NCBI GenBank assembly: GCA_019358945.1
Contig: JAHHIE010000048.1
Span: 1 to 50,591, forward strand
DNA from: Stenomitos rutilans HA7619-LM2
GTDB taxonomy: Bacteria; Cyanobacteriota; Cyanobacteriia; Leptolyngbyales; Leptolyngbyaceae
Length of the DNA: 50,591 nucleotides
Direction: 5' to 3'
Shown here: piece by piece, positions 1 to 8,300 of the stretch
Position numbering within the stretch: position 1 is the stretch's first letter
How the letters are laid out: each line of letters opens with the position of its first letter
Translations under genes and position numbers: made by a program
Notes under the pieces: generated by a model
Seen by the model: the letters and a program-made list of their open reading frames with translations, nothing else
Database searches by the model: none
Told to the model about the DNA's origin: nothing

Positions 1-63
1 TCTGAGTCGTTGCTTCAGGTCCGCTTCGGTTTCAGTAATCTCGAGCTTGTAAACATCGGCCAT
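1..63 (-). CDS. N-terminal fragment of a probable IS630-type transposase (runs off left edge)
   Basis: Reading the minus strand from the ATG at 61-63 gives 21 codons without a stop before the window ends, starting MADVYKLEITETEADLKQRL. This resembles from memory the N-terminus of the cyanobacterial IS630-type helix-turn-helix transposase protein, which often begins with MAxVYKxEI followed by an acidic-leucine stretch. The identification rests on so few residues that it could be another small conserved cyanobacterial protein. The terminal inverted repeats and flanking TA of the small element at 44092-44227 would fit mobilisation by an IS630-type enzyme, but no link between the two is shown. 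Confidence 0.45.
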   Translation of the reverse strand, partial: MADVYKLEITETEADLKQRLR

Positions 64-148
64 AGCTACTGCTTGAACCCAACAGCTACTTTATATCATC
101 TGTAGCTTAATCTTGAGGAATTGGTATAAAGCGTGAGGGGTAAGAAAG

Positions 149-353
149 TTTTGAGTGATGAGTTTTGAGTTCAGTTGCGCTGAGCATTCAGCGGTTAGTT
201 TTCAGCGTTTTCGCCTGAAGAGAGAGGTGAGGAGTGAGGAGTGAGAAAGTTTTGAATCAGAAGTCAGCATCATGCCCCTTGCGCCCCTGTCTCCCCAGTT
301 TCTCTCACTTCTGCCTTTACCCGACTCCCCACTCCCCATTTCCCACTCCCTCC
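149..353. repeat. Heptamer tandem repeats (three short blocks)
   Basis: Three separate seven-base tandem blocks lie here. TTTTGAG variants occupy 149-171, GTGAGGA 227-245 and ACTCCCC variants 326-353. They belong to the same period-seven repeat habit seen in most gaps of this window. The last block runs directly into the TATAAT box of the following gene. Confidence 0.75.
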
Positions 354-359
354 TATAAT
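354..359 (+). promoter_or_regulatory. Candidate -10 box of the FAD oxidoreductase gene
   Basis: A perfect TATAAT lies 31 bases before the ATG at 391. A start of transcription near 366 would exclude the upstream GTG at 367 as start codon and supports the ATG. No convincing -35 hexamer is visible 16-18 bases upstream, where the sequence is a pyrimidine-rich heptamer repeat. Confidence 0.4.
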
Positions 360-390
360 CGTTCAAGTGTCCGAAAACACACTTTACGCA

Positions 391-1467
391 ATGACCACTC
401 CCTCTTTTGACTTTGATGTCGCCATTGTTGGTGCGGGTATGGCTGGGCTGACTTGTGCGAAGCAACTTCATCAGGCGGGCGATCGCGTGGTCATTTTGGA
501 GAAGTCGCGCGGTGTTGGTGGACGGATTGCCACGCGTCGGCTACACGAAACGTTAGCGGATCACGGCACCTGCTATCTCACACTGAAAGGAAAGGCGTTT
601 AGAGCGTTGCTTGAACCAATGCTGGCGGCAGAGATACTCCAGGTTTGGACAGATACAGTACACACACTCAATCCTGATGGTACGCTCAGCGAGTCGCCCG
701 AAGCAGAACGCTATCCACGCTATGTTGCGCCTGCCGGGATGACCGCTATCGCTAAATCGCTGGCGAGTGGTCTAGACATTCGTTTTAGCCACCTGGTGCA
801 ATCATTAACGCTTGTTGACGATGCCTATTGGAGCTTGGCTACCCAGAGAACGAATTCAGATCAGACAACAACGGCAGAAACGCTGACAGCGAGAGCGATC
901 GTTCTAGCCATTCCAGCTCCTCAAGCAGTAGCGCTGCTCCAAACATTACCGTCAGATAGGCTGACTGAATCTTTTCTCCAACAGATGCAAAATGTGACAT
1001 TCAACCCCTGTTTGAGTGTGATGGCTGGGTATCTATCCGATCGCCAGCAGGATTGGGACAGTCAGTATCCTAATGTACGATCGCTGACTTTCGTGAAGGA
1101 CGGCAACCTGGCATGGTTAGGGGTAGACAGCAGTAAGCGGGTTTCGTCGCCCCAGCCTGTTTTTGTGGTGCAAAGTACGGCTGCCTTTGCAGAGCCATAT
1201 CTGGACGCGATCGGCCTTCAAGCAGCAGGGCATCAATTGCTAAAGCGATCGGCTGAAAGGCTGGTGCCCTGGTTAGCCAAACCAGACTGGCTGCAAGTAC
1301 ATCGCTGGCGTTACGCCTTTGCCAAAACACCTTTGACAACACCGTATTTAGCAGCAACAACGCTAATACCGTTGGTTTGTGCAGGCGACTGGTGTGGTGG
1401 AATGAAAGTAGAACAGGCTTTTTTGTCAGGGCTAGCTGTCGCTGAGTACATCAGGCAGGCGCTTTGA
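391..1467 (+). CDS. FAD-dependent NAD(P)-binding oxidoreductase (renalase/amine-oxidase-like)
   Basis: The protein starts with a Rossmann dinucleotide-binding fold: VAIVGAGMAGL around residues 10-20 is the GxGxxG ADP-binding loop, and ILEKSRGVGGRIATRR follows as the usual second strand and Arg-rich flavin contact of the amine-oxidase superfamily. The C-terminus has CAGDWCGGMKVEQAFLSG, the second FAD-binding Asp motif followed by a helix. About 358 residues fits renalase-like oxidoreductases widespread in cyanobacteria, whose substrates are mostly unknown. The frame stays open to a GTG at 367, but a TATAAT box at 354-359 favours the ATG at 391. No signal peptide is present, so it is likely a soluble cytoplasmic flavoprotein. 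It is probably monocistronic, because the next gene is on the other strand. Confidence 0.85.
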   Translation: MTTPSFDFDVAIVGAGMAGLTCAKQLHQAGDRVVILEKSRGVGGRIATRRLHETLADHGTCYLTLKGKAFRALLEPMLAAEILQVWTDTVHTLNPDGTLSESPEAERYPRYVAPAGMTAIAKSLASGLDIRFSHLVQSLTLVDDAYWSLATQRTNSDQTTTAETLTARAIVLAIPAPQAVALLQTLPSDRLTESFLQQMQNVTFNPCLSVMAGYLSDRQQDWDSQYPNVRSLTFVKDGNLAWLGVDSSKRVSSPQPVFVVQSTAAFAEPYLDAIGLQAAGHQLLKRSAERLVPWLAKPDWLQVHRWRYAFAKTPLTTPYLAATTLIPLVCAGDWCGGMKVEQAFLSGLAVAEYIRQAL

Positions 1468-1624
1468 TACAGTTCTCCTCTCGTTTTAGAGGCCAGCGAT
1501 CAGCTTGAGAGTTTTGCGCCAGTTGTTGGTTGTTAGTTGCTAGTGCCTGAGCCGTTCCTGACTCCTTCTAAAAACTAAAAACTCCCTTGCCTGCTGCCTT
1601 CAAACTAAACGCTTCGCACGAAAA

Positions 1625-1652
1625 CTCCCTGAAACTGTACCAGCTCAGGGAG
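1625..1652 (-). terminator. Rho-independent-like terminator after the small basic protein gene
   Basis: Arms CTCCCTGA and TCAGGGAG pair perfectly over eight bases around a 12-base loop. Read on the minus strand the stem is followed by GTTTTC. It sits 25 bases past the stop of the minus-strand gene at 1677-1859. The T run is short, so termination may be weak. Confidence 0.5.
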
Positions 1653-1676
1653 AAACGCGTTGTCGGTGTCTCGATT

Positions 1677-1859
1677 CTAGTCGGCAGCGCCTTCACCAGT
1701 CCGAGCAGCGCCCTCTTGATCACCCTCGGCATCATCCCGACCGCCGCCATCTGTGCGTCGTCTGCCAAAGCGACCTGTGTTCGTTTTCTTACGAAACTTC
1801 CGTGCATACGCCTGATTACGGAGAGCTTTTTCTTTCTTTTGGTTGCGGCGTTTAGCCAT
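1677..1859 (-). CDS. Small highly basic conserved cyanobacterial protein
   Basis: This 60-residue protein begins MAKRRNQKKEKALRNQAYAR, a Lys/Arg-rich N-terminus that I recognise as a conserved cyanobacterial hypothetical protein. The second half is rich in Gly, Asp, Glu and Ala and is probably disordered. The start is supported by AAGGGG six bases before the ATG on the minus strand (around 1866-1871). The strong positive charge suggests binding to RNA, ribosomes or DNA, but that is inference only. A longer overlapping frame at 1568-1912 and a plus-strand frame at 1587-1874 are shadows. Its terminator-like hairpin at 1625-1652 follows directly. Confidence 0.7.
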   Translation of the reverse strand: MAKRRNQKKEKALRNQAYARKFRKKTNTGRFGRRRTDGGGRDDAEGDQEGAARTGEGAAD

Positions 1860-2071
1860 GTGTACCCCTTATAAAACAGCCGACAAGTAAGCAGCGAACC
1901 CTCAGCGCTCAAAAACCCAGCCTGTGTTCTAAGCTGGTGAGGCGCTGATGCAAAACCTGAAGAAGTGAGAATATCACTTTAACATACTCTCATGGATACC
2001 AGCTTGGCTTGTGAAAGCAGTAACGTTAACTCCAGCCTCCCGACCACTCATCCACTCAAAACTCGCATTCC

Positions 2072-2114
2072 TTTGCCTTTTACCCTTTACCTTTGCCCCT
2101 TCACTCCTCACTCT
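2072..2114. repeat. Pyrimidine heptamer repeats overlapping the end of cca
   Basis: Units such as TTTGCCT, TTTACCC, TTTACCT and TTGCCCC follow in period seven, then TCACTCC and TCACTCT. Read on the minus strand the last units are GAGAGTGAGGAGTGA, which forms the final codons (ESEE and stop) of cca. The repeat therefore defines the C-terminus of that protein. Confidence 0.7.
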
Positions 2115-3540
2115 CCACCAACTTTGCTGCCAGTTGCAGTGCTTCAGCCGGAGTCGTAATTTTTGCTTCAGCTCTAGCTAGTTGGATTGCTGACAGTAAA
2201 CGCCCGATACGTGGTCCAGCAGGTAGCTTCAATGCTGTCATCAGGTCTTGCCCCGTTAGTAAGGAACTAGCATGGGCAACGGGATCGTCAGGCGTGAGAA
2301 AGCGGTGGATGAGCGGCGCGATCGCCTCCACAGGAGTACCTAGCGCGATCGCAAGCAGAGCGGTTGCAGGAAATGTCGCACCTGCACTTTGAAAGAATTC
2401 GTACTGTTCTCGCAAGGAACGCTCCAGGTGGGTGAAGGGTTTCAGGTTCCAGGTAGCGCTGCTGACACCATCAGCACTGGCGACATCTAGCGGTTCAGTC
2501 AGACAAAGTTGTGGCAAGCTCCTCAAAATCGTGCTAACGGCTTGAACTTCCGTGCGGCTGTACTTGAGCCGCTTCAGTTGCAGCTCAGCTTGAGCAACGT
2601 TGACGGGCAATAAACTCGCCAATTTGGCAGTTGTAAGCCAAGTGCGAGTTGAGCCAGTTACTGTTAGCTCTGGCTTTGGGGGAGACGATCGCTCACTATC
2701 GGAGCTATTGCAGGGTTTGGGGCGCTGATTTTTGGGAAGATTCCGAATGCGGCTGAACAATTCCCAGGCAAAGGCAGGGATGGTTTCTTGTAGCATGCCT
2801 GCTGTATGGTCGATCGCCGCCACTAACGCCAGACTTTGGGCCGTCGCAGCGGGAAACCAATCATCCAGGAGTGCATCCTGCCATGCCATCGTGAGCCAGG
2901 TTGTGCCTCTGGTGGAACTAAGCAGATAGTTGAGTTCTGACTGCACGCGTTCAGCCGCAATTCGCTGCAAGAGCGGTGCCAAGGTGCGGATGACCGATCG
3001 CGTCTCGGCCTCGACCGTAAAGCCAAGCTGCGCCGCCTGTCGATAGGCTCGTAGTAATCGCAGCGGATCTTCTCGCAAGTTTTCAGGCGAAACCATACGC
3101 AACTGATGTTTCTGCAAGTCGGCATACCCATGCAGTGGATCGAGAAGTTGATCGGTGTGAGGATTGTAGGCGATCGCGTTCACCGTAAAATCCCGTCGCT
3201 CTAAATCGGCTTCCAGCGTTGATCCCACCTGCTGTGCGAAGTCTGCTGTGCCCTGCTCAAAGACAACCCGCGCGATCTGACGTTCGGCATCCAGCAGTAC
3301 AAACCCTGCCTTGTGGTGACGTGCGATCGCCTGCGCCGTCTCAACCGCACCTACAGGCATGACAAAATCGAGATCGAGATATTCACTTTCTCGCTCCAAT
3401 AGCGCATCCCGCACAGTGCCACCCACCAAACACGCCGAGTGTGGCAACCAATCCAGGCTAAACGGCCATGTTTTGGGAGAGAGTGCAGAAGACACTGCTG
3501 GAACACTCAATTGATACTTCAAATCTAAACGCTGATTCAA
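2101..3540 (-). CDS. cca: CCA tRNA nucleotidyltransferase / poly(A) polymerase family protein
   Basis: A class II nucleotidyltransferase that adds CCA, or only A, to tRNA 3' ends. Visible motifs are CLVGGTVRDALL near residues 37-48 (GGxVRD), DLD at 56-58 as metal-binding acids, ERRDFTVNAIAYN near 114-126, and EDPLRLLRAYR near 157-167, the neck and template region. About 479 residues fits the cyanobacterial family, in which some members add only A and others CC; the sequence alone does not let me decide. The start used is a TTG at 3538-3540; a later start would be hard because the GGxVRD motif begins about 40 residues in. The last residues ESEE come from heptamer repeat sequence. It is probably transcribed alone. 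Confidence 0.9.
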   Translation of the reverse strand: MNQRLDLKYQLSVPAVSSALSPKTWPFSLDWLPHSACLVGGTVRDALLERESEYLDLDFVMPVGAVETAQAIARHHKAGFVLLDAERQIARVVFEQGTADFAQQVGSTLEADLERRDFTVNAIAYNPHTDQLLDPLHGYADLQKHQLRMVSPENLREDPLRLLRAYRQAAQLGFTVEAETRSVIRTLAPLLQRIAAERVQSELNYLLSSTRGTTWLTMAWQDALLDDWFPAATAQSLALVAAIDHTAGMLQETIPAFAWELFSRIRNLPKNQRPKPCNSSDSERSSPPKPELTVTGSTRTWLTTAKLASLLPVNVAQAELQLKRLKYSRTEVQAVSTILRSLPQLCLTEPLDVASADGVSSATWNLKPFTHLERSLREQYEFFQSAGATFPATALLAIALGTPVEAIAPLIHRFLTPDDPVAHASSLLTGQDLMTALKLPAGPRIGRLLSAIQLARAEAKITTPAEALQLAAKLVESEE

Positions 3541-3801
3541 GCCCGTCCAACCTAACCATCACTGACACTACAATTTGGCGCTAACCCAACTGGTGCTAGA
3601 CACTCCAGCACTAAATCAATACGCGCCTGCACTCACTTACCAAAGCCTAACGTTGCCAGTCCTTCTCTGCACCATCCGACAGGAATGATCGCAACGAAAA
3701 TCAACCTGGTAGCCGCTGCATGATGAGTGCGTCTGAGCTAGAGTAACAGAAAAGCATCTGACATTCTGAATGTTCACGCTTCGATGCGAGAAATTTAAGC
3801 C

Positions 3802-4050
3802 ATGTGTATTTGCATTAACTGCCACTACGTCGATCGCTGCACCACCTACAATGCAGTCGAACATCAACACCAACAGCCACATTTAACTGAAACTCCAGAT
3901 TTTGAAGCGACAGAACCCACTGTCAATGTCAATATTCGTCATCAAGGCGAGATTATTGAGATGGAATGGGATGTGGTTGGCTGCTTGAGCTTTGTTGAAG
4001 AAAAAGGCAAGTGGTCAAAACTGCGTCCAGGTGAATTGGTGCCAACATGA
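3802..4050 (+). CDS. ycf34: Ycf34 family protein (iron-sulfur-cluster-binding type)
   Basis: The N-terminus MCICINCHYVDRCTTYNAVE carries four cysteines (residues 2, 4, 7 and 13) and matches the Ycf34 family found in cyanobacteria and red-algal plastids. From published work on a cyanobacterial Ycf34, as I recall it, the cysteines bind an iron-sulfur cluster and the protein is tied to photosynthetic electron transport; nothing here tests that. The rest, including IIEMEWDVVGCLSFVEEKGKW, is the conserved small C-terminal domain, and 82 residues is normal. No strong ribosome-binding site is visible. A 28-base palindrome lies 13 bases past the stop, between this gene and the convergent arfB. Confidence 0.85.
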   Translation: MCICINCHYVDRCTTYNAVEHQHQQPHLTETPDFEATEPTVNVNIRHQGEIIEMEWDVVGCLSFVEEKGKWSKLRPGELVPT

Positions 4051-4063
4051 GCGATCGGTTGCA

Positions 4064-4091
4064 GTAGGGACGTTACATGTAACGTCCCTAC
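4064..4091. repeat. Perfect 28-base palindrome between convergent genes
   Basis: The left arm GTAGGGACGTTACA is followed at once by its exact reverse complement, with no spacer. A third degenerate arm, TGTAACGTCTCTACA, lies just downstream near 4101-4115. It sits between the ends of ycf34 and arfB, so a role as a two-way terminator is possible, although there is no T run. It looks like a dispersed cyanobacterial palindromic element; related sequences are at 17452-17480 and, as a half copy, near 33892. Confidence 0.8.
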
Positions 4092-4110
4092 GAATGCGCC
4101 TGTAACGTCT

Positions 4111-4527
4111 CTACAAATCGTCAACGTTGCCGCGCAAGAGTTTGATTTGCCCTCGCTTCGTCTTGCTGTCGAGACGCTTGCGCTGAGAGCTACGGGATGG
4201 TTTACTGGCTTTGCGCGGTTTGGGTAAGACGATCGCCCCTCTAATCATCTCCTGCAACCGCTTCAACGCGTCTTCCCGATTTTGCTCCTGGCTACGATGC
4301 TCCTGAGCTTTAAGCACAATCACGCCATCTTTGGTCAAACGCTGATCGGTAAGCTTTAAGATCCGCTCTTTGTAGCGATCGGGCAGCGAAGAATGCACCA
4401 CATCAAAACGCAAGTGAATTGCCGTTGCAACTTTATTCACATTTTGTCCCCCAGCCCCTTGAGAGCGAATGGCACTGAGTTCGATCTCATGCTCTGGAAT
4501 GCTCACGGTGTTGGAAATCTGTAGCAT
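4111..4527 (-). CDS. arfB: Alternative ribosome-rescue peptidyl-tRNA hydrolase ArfB (YaeJ/ICT1 family)
   Basis: The protein holds a release-factor-like catalytic domain with SQGAGGQNVNKVATAIHLRF near residues 22-41. The GGQ at 26-28 is the motif that hydrolyses peptidyl-tRNA. It lacks the codon-recognition domains of release factors, and 138 residues is the ArfB length. The C-terminal tail (from about residue 100) is Lys/Arg-rich (KPRKASKPSRSSQRKRLDSK), as in ArfB, where it enters the empty mRNA channel of stalled ribosomes. It converges on ycf34 with the palindrome between them, and its start is an ATG at 4525-4527. Confidence 0.93.
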   Translation of the reverse strand: MLQISNTVSIPEHEIELSAIRSQGAGGQNVNKVATAIHLRFDVVHSSLPDRYKERILKLTDQRLTKDGVIVLKAQEHRSQEQNREDALKRLQEMIRGAIVLPKPRKASKPSRSSQRKRLDSKTKRGQIKLLRGNVDDL

Positions 4528-4689
4528 GATCTTGGCGGGAGAGGGGCGATCGTCGTTTCAGTGGATATGCTTTTAGCATAAAGCAGTTGATCGCTTGCTG
4601 GCTCTACCAGTCGGCAGTTTTGGTGGTTTGGCAGGCGATCGCGTGAAGAGACACGGTACGATCGCAACAGTAAGCCTTAATCCAAAATA

Positions 4690-4947
4690 ATGGCAAAGCA
4701 GAAACCAGAACCACCACTTACAGGAGCCGCGTCAGTCAAAGAAGTCTGTCGGCGCATTCGTGTGGCTCGTAGCTACTGGGATGCTCACAACAATGCGGCG
4801 TGTCGAGGGGAACGCGATCAAGCACTGGCACTCTACAACACCCTGACCAAAGAACAGAAAGACCAGATTCCACAGGCTCTGCGCGTTTGGTTGCGCTACC
4901 GCAGTGAAAAATATTTTGGCGCATATCGCACGCCACCTGGAAGCTAA
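4690..4947 (+). CDS. Conserved small cyanobacterial protein of unknown function
   Basis: This 85-residue soluble protein begins MAKQKPEPPLTGAASVKEVC and has a predicted helical core (VRRIRVARSYWDAHNNAACR, then a dipped segment ending RVWLRYRSEKYFGAY). I recognise the general pattern as a cyanobacterial hypothetical protein but know no function. It has no signal peptide or membrane segment, and two cysteines in no known motif. It is flanked by arfB and the pentapeptide genes, both on the other strand, so it is probably a single-gene unit. The frame is supported by a typical start and by minus-strand alternatives that look like shadows. Confidence 0.7.
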   Translation: MAKQKPEPPLTGAASVKEVCRRIRVARSYWDAHNNAACRGERDQALALYNTLTKEQKDQIPQALRVWLRYRSEKYFGAYRTPPGS

Positions 4948-5028
4948 GACATCCAAGCCACCTCCTCAAACCATGAGGGCTAGGAGAGCAAAACTGGCGA
5001 TGGTGAGAAGCAACTAGAAAACGTTCCT

Positions 5029-5696
5029 CTACTTATGCCGCTTGCCATCTGGCATGATTGCTCCATCAAAATCAGCTCTGTCTAAGTTAGCACCTGATAA
5101 ATCTGCCCCACGCAAATTTGCTTTATTAAACTTTGCACCACTCAAATTTGTACCTCCGAGATCAGCTCCTTGTAGATTTGCCTCAATGAATGTTGCCCCA
5201 TAAGCTGGGCAAGCTTTAGATCAGTTGAATTAAGCTGGGCGTAATCTAACCTCACACCAGACATTTTTGCTTCTCTCAAGACTGCATGATCAAGAATAGT
5301 ACTGCCCATATCTATTCCTGATAAATCTGCACGTGCTAACTTTACCCTACTCAAGTTTGCTCTCGCTAAGTAAGCTTCAACCTTTAGATAAGAACAAGAA
5401 TTATAGATACTATTACCACTCCTAAATACCTGAAACTTAGCTCCACTTAGATCCGCTTCACGTAGATTGGTAGTGTATAGCTTGGCCCCGACTAGATCTG
5501 CGTTCCGCAAGTTCGCTTTAGCTAGATCTATTCCAGTCAGGTCTGCGTGCCAAAGATCGCAGCCGTCACATTCCTTAGTGGTAAGCAACCGTTTGAGGTG
5601 ATCGGGATTATACTGGTGGTCTGTTTTACAGTCCTCACTACAGCCTGTGATACAAGCGAACAGTAAAGCAGTCGTCAGCAAAAGCTTGAGTTTCAT
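5029..5696 (-). pseudogene. Pentapeptide-repeat lipoprotein, frameshifted near its 3' end
   Basis: A lipoprotein signal (MKLKLLLTTALLFACITGC, lipobox ITGC) is followed by a Cys-containing segment and then A(D/N)LxX pentapeptide repeats, which fold as a right-handed quadrilateral beta-helix. The open frame ends at 5142, but the repeats go on in another frame to a stop at 5029-5031, ending IMPDGKRHK, almost identical to the end of the upstream paralogue. Adding one base to the four-C run at 5196-5199 (GGGG in the sense direction) joins both parts in perfect repeat register (QLMGATFIEANLQGADL). Either this copy is decaying or the read has a homopolymer error. The start used is the ATG at 5694-5696; a start at 5711 would put five residues before the signal. 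Confidence 0.8.
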
Positions 5697-5723
5697 TGTT
5701 TTAGACAGCAACTTAAAAAATCT

Positions 5724-6401
5724 CTACTGATGGCGCTTGCCGTCTGGCATGATTGTTCCAGTGAAATTGGTTTTGTAGAGGACTGCTCCATCTAACTTCG
5801 CTCCTGCTAAATTTGCTCCACTCAAATCAGCTTGATAAAGTTCCGCAGTGATTAAATTTGCCTCTCTAAGATCGGCTCCTTGTAGATTGGCTCCGTTCAG
5901 GGCAGCGGAACGCAAGTTCACGCGCCTTAGATCGGCTGAGTTGAGCTTTGCAGCCCCCAACGCCGCACGACCCATATCTGCTCCTTTTAAGACGGCATGA
6001 TCGAGGATGGCACGACTCATATCGACTTCTGATAAATTAGCACCCTCTAATTTTGCATAGCTCAATTTTGTTCCAGCTAAGGAAGCTCTCACGTCTAGAC
6101 CAGGACAAGAGCTATAGATACTATTACCACTGTCATAAAACACAAATTTTGCACCACTGAGATCCGCACCGCGTAAATCAGCAGTGGATAGCCTTGCACC
6201 GACTAACTCTGCATTCCGCAAGTTTGCTTTAGCTAAATTCATCCCAGCAAGGTCTGCGTGCCAAAGATCGCAGCCCTGACATTTCTTGGTAGTGAGCAAG
6301 CGCTGGAGGTGCTCGTAATTATACTGATGGTCTGTTGTACAGGTACAGCCTGCGGTACAAGCAAACAGTAAAGCAGCTACCAGCCAAAACATGCGTTTCA
6401 T
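5724..6401 (-). CDS. Pentapeptide-repeat lipoprotein
   Basis: The protein starts with a lipoprotein signal (MKRMFWLVAALLFACTAGC, lipobox TAGC), so it is likely lipid-anchored outside the inner membrane. A short linker with the CQGCDLWHADL segment leads into about 30 pentapeptide-type repeats (A-D/N-L-x-x), for example LSGANLAGAKLDGAVL near the end, predicted to form a right-handed beta-helix. The C-terminus IMPDGKRHQ matches the frameshifted downstream paralogue. Function is unknown; pentapeptide proteins act in many ways, from gyrase inhibition to scaffolding, and none can be assigned. The two genes lie 27 bases apart on the same strand and are a tandem duplication, probably co-transcribed. 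Confidence 0.88.
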   Translation of the reverse strand: MKRMFWLVAALLFACTAGCTCTTDHQYNYEHLQRLLTTKKCQGCDLWHADLAGMNLAKANLRNAELVGARLSTADLRGADLSGAKFVFYDSGNSIYSSCPGLDVRASLAGTKLSYAKLEGANLSEVDMSRAILDHAVLKGADMGRAALGAAKLNSADLRRVNLRSAALNGANLQGADLREANLITAELYQADLSGANLAGAKLDGAVLYKTNFTGTIMPDGKRHQ

Positions 6402-6521
6402 TGGGTTATATCCTGTTCGGCTTTGGCACTGCTAAAGTGTGCCCCATGTCCTTATCTCTCTAGACTGACGTAGCCCAACAAAAACCATTTAACACTTAAA
6501 GGTATTGGAGAATTTCGATGG

Positions 6522-6779
6522 ATGGTACACGTTATGACTTCAGATCATTCACAAAAAGATAAACCCGTTTTTCAGACACCGAATCCAACCGAGCTTAAAG
6601 CCGCCGCAGTAGAGGACTCAATTCTCGATCGCTATCCTCATGGCGTTGATAACGACATTAACGAAGAGCACCCTGAGGCTGAGCAGGTCGATGTTGTCGA
6701 TTCAAAAGTTGACGATCGTCCCGGTGCCGAAGAATCCCACAACAGCCAAACTGTTAAAGCCAACCTCTCAGGACACTGA
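6522..6779 (+). CDS. Small acidic hypothetical protein
   Basis: This 85-codon frame encodes an acidic, hydrophilic protein with no cysteine or membrane segment (for example NDINEEHPEAEQVDVVDSKV). GGAG lies about 12 bases upstream of the ATG at 6522; a second ATG at 6534 (MTSDHSQKDKPVF) is an equally good start. The middle and end are low in hydrophobic residues, so it is probably disordered. I do not recognise a family. It stands alone between minus-strand neighbours, ends nine bases before the end of the convergent ubiD, and has no visible terminator. Confidence 0.6.
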   Translation: MVHVMTSDHSQKDKPVFQTPNPTELKAAAVEDSILDRYPHGVDNDINEEHPEAEQVDVVDSKVDDRPGAEESHNSQTVKANLSGH

Positions 6780-6788
6780 CAGATTCCA

Positions 6789-8300
6789 CTAGCGCATATC
6801 GTAGCCAAACAGATTTGGGTTGACTTCGCCTAAATTCAGGTCTGTCAACCCATATTCTGCCCAGCGCCGATCGACCATTGCCGCCACTTCTGGATCAGAT
6901 TCTAGGGGCGTGTTCCAGACGCGATCGGTTTCGGGTGGAATCTTGGTCGTGGCATCAATGCCCATGCGTCCGCCCAGACCAGACTTTTCGGTGGCAAAAT
7001 CCAGCGAGTCGAACGGCGTTTCGGGCAGGATAAAGACATCGCGGGCAGGATCGACTTTGGACGCGATCGCCCAAACCACGGCACGCGGATCGCGGATGTT
7101 GATATCCTTATCTACCACAACGACAAACTTGGTATACGTGAATTGGGGCAACGCGCTCCAGAAGGCAAGCGCAGCCCGACGAGCATGACCCGGATAGGCT
7201 TTGTCGATCGCCAGAATCGCGGTTTTATAGCTCAGCGTTTCCATTGGCAAAAAGAAATCCACAATTTCGGGCACTTGCTGCCGCAAGATGGGTGTGTAAA
7301 TGCGGTTTAGCGCCAGTGCCATCATCGCGTCTTCCTTGGGTGGACGACCGCTGAAGGTAGTGAGGTAGATCGGGTCTTTGCGATGGGTCATGCAGTGGAA
7401 TCGAATGAGTGGTGCAGCTTCATTCACGCCACCATAAAAGCCCATGTGATCACCAGCGGGGCCATCCACAGCCGTTTCACCCGGAGTAATTGTCCCTTCG
7501 AGGACGATTTCCGAGTCAGCAGGCACTTGTAAATCTACCGTTTTGCACTTGGCGAGATGGACCCCTTCACCTGCATATAGCCCCGCAAACAGCCATTCTG
7601 ACAGGTCGATCGGTAAGGGAGTCGCCGCCGCCATAATCAAGAGGGGATCAACGCCAAGAGCGATCGCCACTTCCAGCTTTTGCCCCCGTTCAGCCGCTTT
7701 ACGAAGGTGGCGCGTGGCTCCCCGTACCGATAGCCACTGCACCGTCATCGTGTTTTTAGACTGCAACTGCAAGCGATACACACCCACGTTAATCGTTTTG
7801 TTTTCGCAATCCTTCGTGATCATCAACCCCAGCGTCACCACTTTGTTGGCATCCTCCGGATACACCTTCAACAGCGGCAATCGAGTCAGATCAACGTCCT
7901 CACCTTTCAATATGACCTGATGACAAGGCGGCAGCAGATCTCGACTCGGTTTGGCTTTGAGGACATCAAAGAGAGCTTGCCCAAGCGCGATCGCCTGCGG
8001 CACCGTTTTTGGGGGTCTGGGTTGATACAGCAATGCCAGTTTCTTCCCTAGTGCCTCTAGCTCAGCAGGCGTTTCCATGTTCATGGCCCAACACACACGC
8101 TCTACGGTGCCCATCACATTTACGGCCACAGGATAGGGCGACCCCTTAACATTCTCAAACAGCAGCGCTGGGCCACCCTTCTCTAGCAACCGCTGAGCAA
8201 TTTCGGCAATTTCCAGGTCTGGATCAACCAGCGCTGTAATCCGCCGCAGTTGCCCCCGTTGCTCTAGCTGTCTGATAAACCCACGCAAATCTCTCGCCAT
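6789..8300 (-). CDS. ubiD: UbiD-family prenylated-FMN decarboxylase
   Basis: This 503-residue protein has UbiD-family features from end to end: MARDLRGFIRQLEQRGQLRR at the start, the conserved GGPALLFENVKGSPYPVAVN, then TINVGVYRLQLQSKNTMTVQ (substrate and cofactor region) and GPAGDHMGFYGG. UbiD enzymes decarboxylate aromatic or unsaturated acids with prenylated FMN made by UbiX. In cyanobacteria this enzyme is proposed to remove the carboxyl from the prenylated 4-hydroxybenzoate precursor of plastoquinone. No ubiX is in the window. The gene is monocistronic here; its ATG at 8298-8300 faces the long AT-rich gap. Length and motifs fit the intact family, though substrate remains an inference. 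Confidence 0.93.
   Translation of the reverse strand: MARDLRGFIRQLEQRGQLRRITALVDPDLEIAEIAQRLLEKGGPALLFENVKGSPYPVAVNVMGTVERVCWAMNMETPAELEALGKKLALLYQPRPPKTVPQAIALGQALFDVLKAKPSRDLLPPCHQVILKGEDVDLTRLPLLKVYPEDANKVVTLGLMITKDCENKTINVGVYRLQLQSKNTMTVQWLSVRGATRHLRKAAERGQKLEVAIALGVDPLLIMAAATPLPIDLSEWLFAGLYAGEGVHLAKCKTVDLQVPADSEIVLEGTITPGETAVDGPAGDHMGFYGGVNEAAPLIRFHCMTHRKDPIYLTTFSGRPPKEDAMMALALNRIYTPILRQQVPEIVDFFLPMETLSYKTAILAIDKAYPGHARRAALAFWSALPQFTYTKFVVVVDKDINIRDPRAVVWAIASKVDPARDVFILPETPFDSLDFATEKSGLGGRMGIDATTKIPPETDRVWNTPLESDPEVAAMVDRRWAEYGLTDLNLGEVNPNLFGYDMR

Noticed and set aside
202-471. 89-codon minus-strand frame near the left edge
   Set aside because: It is made of heptamer repeat text plus the antisense of the FAD gene start; no family-like residues.
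1568-1912. 114-codon minus-strand frame overlapping the small basic protein
   Set aside because: It lies in a different frame over the same DNA. The 60-residue frame has a good ribosome-binding site and conserved start.
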